DNA from: SHLQ01 sp964451305
Lineage (GTDB): Bacteria; Actinomycetota; Acidimicrobiia; Acidimicrobiales; SHLQ01
Length of the DNA stretch: 64,000 nucleotides
Direction: 5' to 3'
Assembly: GCA_964451305.1 (NCBI GenBank)
Contig: CAYVHV010000011.1
Span: 1 to 64,000 of the forward strand
How positions within the stretch are numbered: the first letter of the stretch is position 1; each line of letters starts with the position of its first letter. The translations under genes were made by a program, and so were the position numbers. Below are positions 62,004-64,000 of this stretch, in pieces. Under the pieces are notes generated by a model. It made no database searches, was not told the origin of the DNA, and saw only the letters and a list, made by a program, of their open reading frames with translations.

Positions 62004-63008
62004 ATGATCGCGAACAACCCGACTCAGCCCCTTCGATACGGAGTGCTTGGAGCGGCCCGTATCGCCCCGAAAGCACTGGTGAACCCGGTGCGCAAGATCG
62101 AGTCGGCGACGGTCACTCGGGTCGCAGCGCGAGATGTTGCTCGCGCCGAAGCGTTCGCCGCTGAACACGGCGTAGAAGGCTTTGCAGCGTCGTATACCGA
62201 ACTGATCGAGGCCGACGACGTCGACGTCGTGTACAACCCGCTGCCGATGAACCTGCATCACGAGTGGACGATCAAGGCGCTTCGAGCGGGCAAGGACGTC
62301 TTGTGCGAGAAGCCTTTTGCGTCGAATGCTGATGAAGCAGCGGAGATGGTGGCCGTTGCCCAGCAGGAAGGTCGGGTGCTGGGTGAAGCGTTCCATCATC
62401 GGTATCACCCAATGTTCCAGCGGATCATCGACGTGATCTCATCCGGTGCAATCGGTGATGTAATCCGTGCAGAGGGCTACTTCAACATCTCGATTCCGCA
62501 GCCGGATATTCGCTGGGATTACGCAACGTCGGGTGGATCGTTGATGGACCTCGGCTGCTACTCAACGATGTGGGTCCGCCACGTCGTAGGAGAAGAACCG
62601 AACGTCACGGACGCATCTGCGACCGTTGGGCCCGATCAGATCGATGGCGACATGGCCGCCGAGCTGTCGTTTCCGGGCGGTGCAACGGGGCGGGTCGAGA
62701 GTTCGATGATCAACGATGGTGAGCCAGACATCCGCCTTGAGGTAGCGGGTTCGAAGGGGTCGATCACAGCGATCAATCCGCTCTCGCCGCAGTCGGGCAA
62801 TATGCTCACGATTCGCACCGATATCGGGGTCACCGCAGGTGAGATCGTCGCAGGTGATACCTACGAGCACATGGTGCGAGCCTTCTCCGATCACGTCACT
62901 CACGGGACGCCGTTTTCGACACAAGGTGAGGACTCGATCAACAACATGGCGGCGATCGATTCGATGTATGTGGCAGCAGGTCTACGACGGCGTGGTTCGG
63001 TTTCGTGA
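62004..63008 (+). CDS. Gfo/Idh/MocA-family oxidoreductase
   Basis: 334 aa. The NAD(P) Rossmann motif is YGVLGAARIAPKAL (12-25); the family motif is DVLCEKPFASNADEA (catalytic Lys about 99). DVVYNPLPMNLHHEWTIKAL precedes it, then EAFHHRYHPMF and the substrate-side domain with GGSLMDLGCYSTMWVRHV. Enzymes of this group oxidise or isomerise sugars, inositols or diols. The substrate is unknown. It is 83 bases after the AccE gene and could belong to its transcript. Confidence 0.9.
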   Translation: MIANNPTQPLRYGVLGAARIAPKALVNPVRKIESATVTRVAARDVARAEAFAAEHGVEGFAASYTELIEADDVDVVYNPLPMNLHHEWTIKALRAGKDVLCEKPFASNADEAAEMVAVAQQEGRVLGEAFHHRYHPMFQRIIDVISSGAIGDVIRAEGYFNISIPQPDIRWDYATSGGSLMDLGCYSTMWVRHVVGEEPNVTDASATVGPDQIDGDMAAELSFPGGATGRVESSMINDGEPDIRLEVAGSKGSITAINPLSPQSGNMLTIRTDIGVTAGEIVAGDTYEHMVRAFSDHVTHGTPFSTQGEDSINNMAAIDSMYVAAGLRRRGSVS

Positions 63009-63044
63009 GGGGTCTTTGAGTCGATGACGTGGTAAGGAATAGGT

Positions 63045-63458
63045 ATGTGGAAGCAACCAACACACCTCCGAGGAGCTCTACTCACGGGAGCGGTTTGCGT
63101 GGTCTGGTTCTTCCTCGCTGCACGTCGACCCGAGTTGCATTATCACTTCGCGCCACTCGTTGCGGCTGCCCTGTGGCCGTTGAGTCTGCGCAGTCGTGGT
63201 CGAGCAACGATGGCCGATGCTCGAACTGGCGGCTTCGGGGCAGCAGCTCTAGTCATCGCCACGACGGGAATCATCGTGTTGGCCGGCAACTTGAACGGAC
63301 CGAACTTTTTGCACCGTGGTCCGGCATGGCCCGAGGCCGTGCTTTTTGCAGTCGTCGCGGCTGCGTGGGCGGCTCGAGCAGCCAGTCGCAAGCAGCCGGG
63401 CCTGCTCGGCTCTTTGGTCGACGGCTCGATCGATCAACAACTCTCCCGCCAAAAATGA
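63045..63458 (+). CDS. Small membrane protein, unknown
   Basis: 137 aa, four hydrophobic segments (GALLTGAVCVVWFFLAARR, FAPLVAAALWPLSLRS, AAALVIATTGIIVLAGN, AVLFAVVAAAWAARAAS). No family is recognised. Its TGA stop lies inside the first base triplets of a REP-like palindrome (AAAATGACC), so the repeat seems to have supplied, or replaced, the end of the gene. Confidence 0.65.
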   Translation: MWKQPTHLRGALLTGAVCVVWFFLAARRPELHYHFAPLVAAALWPLSLRSRGRATMADARTGGFGAAALVIATTGIIVLAGNLNGPNFLHRGPAWPEAVLFAVVAAAWAARAASRKQPGLLGSLVDGSIDQQLSRQK

Positions 63459-63541
63459 CCTCCGGGGTCAGACCCCAAGCGTCATCTTTAGCTGCGGCTG
63501 TGGCGTAGAAATGACCTGGAGGGTCTGACCCCGGAGGTCAT
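63455..63541. repeat. Doublet of REP-like palindromes
   Basis: Unit 1 (63455-63485) is ATGAC...GGGGTC-A-GACCCC...GTCAT. Unit 2 (63511-63541) is ATGACCT...GGGTC-T-GACCC...AGGTCAT. Both are followed by CTTTA and lie 56 bases apart in the same orientation. The outer ends (ATGACCTCCGGGG from unit 1 and CCCCGGAGGTCAT from unit 2) are exact inverted copies. The form fits a REP/REPIN pair of the kind mobilised by RAYT transposases. It sits between convergent genes and supplies stop codons to both. Confidence 0.7.
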
Positions 63542-63543
63542 CT

Positions 63544-64000
63544 TTAGAGGTCGGCGATGGCGACTTCGATGCGGTCTTGGTGCCATTCGGTGGCAGCTTC
63601 GAGCGCTTCGCTGGCTTTGCCGACGAGGTCTCGGACCTCGAATGCGTGTGCTGGGTAACACGCGATGCCCGCCCACACCGTCATGTCCGTCGTGTCTTCG
63701 GTGATCTCCCGGCGGATGCGCTCAACAGTCCAGACCGCTCCATTCTCCGGAGTATCTTCGAGGACGAGGGCGTAGAGGCCGTTGCTCGTACGACATGCCG
63801 TATCGGATTCGCGGAGCGTATCGAGAACGTAGTCAGCAACACGTTCGGGGTCGGCTTGGGTCCGTTCATCGTCGGAGTTCACGGTGATCTCCATGAGCAC
63901 GACGGCAACGGGACGAAGGTGGCGCCGAGCCGCTGCGACACGTGCTTCGACCGTGGCGCGGAAATACGCCTCGGTGTAGAGCCCGGTATCGGGATCGGTG
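63544..64000 (-). CDS. GGDEF-domain protein, 3' part, degenerate motif (runs off window end)
   Basis: At least 151 aa; the frame is open to the end of the window and the start lies outside. It begins TDPDTGLYTEAYFRATVEARVAAARRHLRPVAVVLMEI, the usual opening of a GGDEF domain. The catalytic loop reads RTSNGLYALVLED where RxGGDEFxxLL is expected, so the enzyme is most likely inactive. The C-terminal helices (ASEALEAATEWHQDRIEVA) fit the fold. The stop TAA is inside the CTTTA tail of the REP-like repeat. Confidence 0.75.
   Translation of the reverse strand, partial: TDPDTGLYTEAYFRATVEARVAAARRHLRPVAVVLMEITVNSDDERTQADPERVADYVLDTLRESDTACRTSNGLYALVLEDTPENGAVWTVERIRREITEDTTDMTVWAGIACYPAHAFEVRDLVGKASEALEAATEWHQDRIEVAIADL

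Overview
The window looks like a piece of an actinobacterial chromosome, most likely a marine Acidimicrobiia relative such as Ilumatobacter. The reasons are moderately high GC, GTG/TTG starts, a DivIVA/Wag31-type protein, a LigC-type ATP-dependent DNA ligase, an acyl-CoA carboxylase beta/epsilon pair, a DUF5522 protein and an LAFTG (class E sortase) surface protein. The taxon is inferred from gene content, not measured. Two 100-N scaffold gaps (23243-23342 and 43039-43138) show that it is a draft assembly. I saw no insertion sequence, prophage or CRISPR array.

Layout. 1-9.2 kb: a tRNA-Ser(CGA) with terminator, assorted single genes (NTF2-like, a HalD/BesD-like 2OG oxygenase, a PhnD-like protein, a PAS-GGDEF-EAL protein, a 48-aa membrane peptide, an EamA exporter), then a GrdB-like selenoprotein whose frame is interrupted by one UGA codon followed by a SECIS-like hairpin, and a nickel/cobalt permease. 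9.2-25 kb: an MFS transporter and a large exopolysaccharide locus (sulfotransferase, flippase, polymerase/ligase, secreted GH9 hydrolase, two Wzz-type co-polymerases, four glycosyltransferases, a WecB/TagA enzyme). 25-31 kb: a 5'-3' exonuclease, a DivIVA protein, LigC and an AlgX/AlgI-type O-acetylation pair. 31.7-41.7 kb: a self-contained mannitol-type PTS locus with dehydrogenase, PfkB-family kinase, membrane protein, enzyme I, PRD regulator, IIC, IIB, a IIA-HPr fusion and an unknown 100-aa protein. 41.8-47.7 kb: a membrane-anchored acidic-repeat protein and MFS transporter, then dnaX-ybaB-recR. 47.7-52.4 kb: a promoter with no gene behind it, an acyl-CoA dehydrogenase, LOG, small DUF proteins, an Lrp regulator and a 50-aa ORF. 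52.4-60 kb: a lysyl-oxidase-like lipoprotein divergent from a 2094-aa surface protein. 60-64 kb: acyl-CoA carboxylase genes, an oxidoreductase, a doublet of REP-like palindromes, and a GGDEF gene that runs off the edge.

How it works together. The exopolysaccharide locus has the parts of a Wzx/Wzy-type pathway, with a GH9 enzyme to trim the polymer, a sulfotransferase next door and a separate AlgI/AlgX acetylation pair 3-6 kb away. The degenerate GGDEF-EAL protein may sense c-di-GMP for surface traits, but that is inference. The PTS locus encodes every phosphotransfer step from PEP to mannitol (EI, HPr, IIA, IIB, IIC), a likely mannitol-1-phosphate dehydrogenase, a sugar-phosphate kinase and its own PRD regulator, with a helically phased ATAAAG array upstream of IIC. 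The strongest unusual items are the UGA-containing selenoprotein gene, the lysyl oxidase with both cofactor residues conserved, the IIA-HPr fusion with an Asp10 linker, and the orphan promoter/hairpin after recR.
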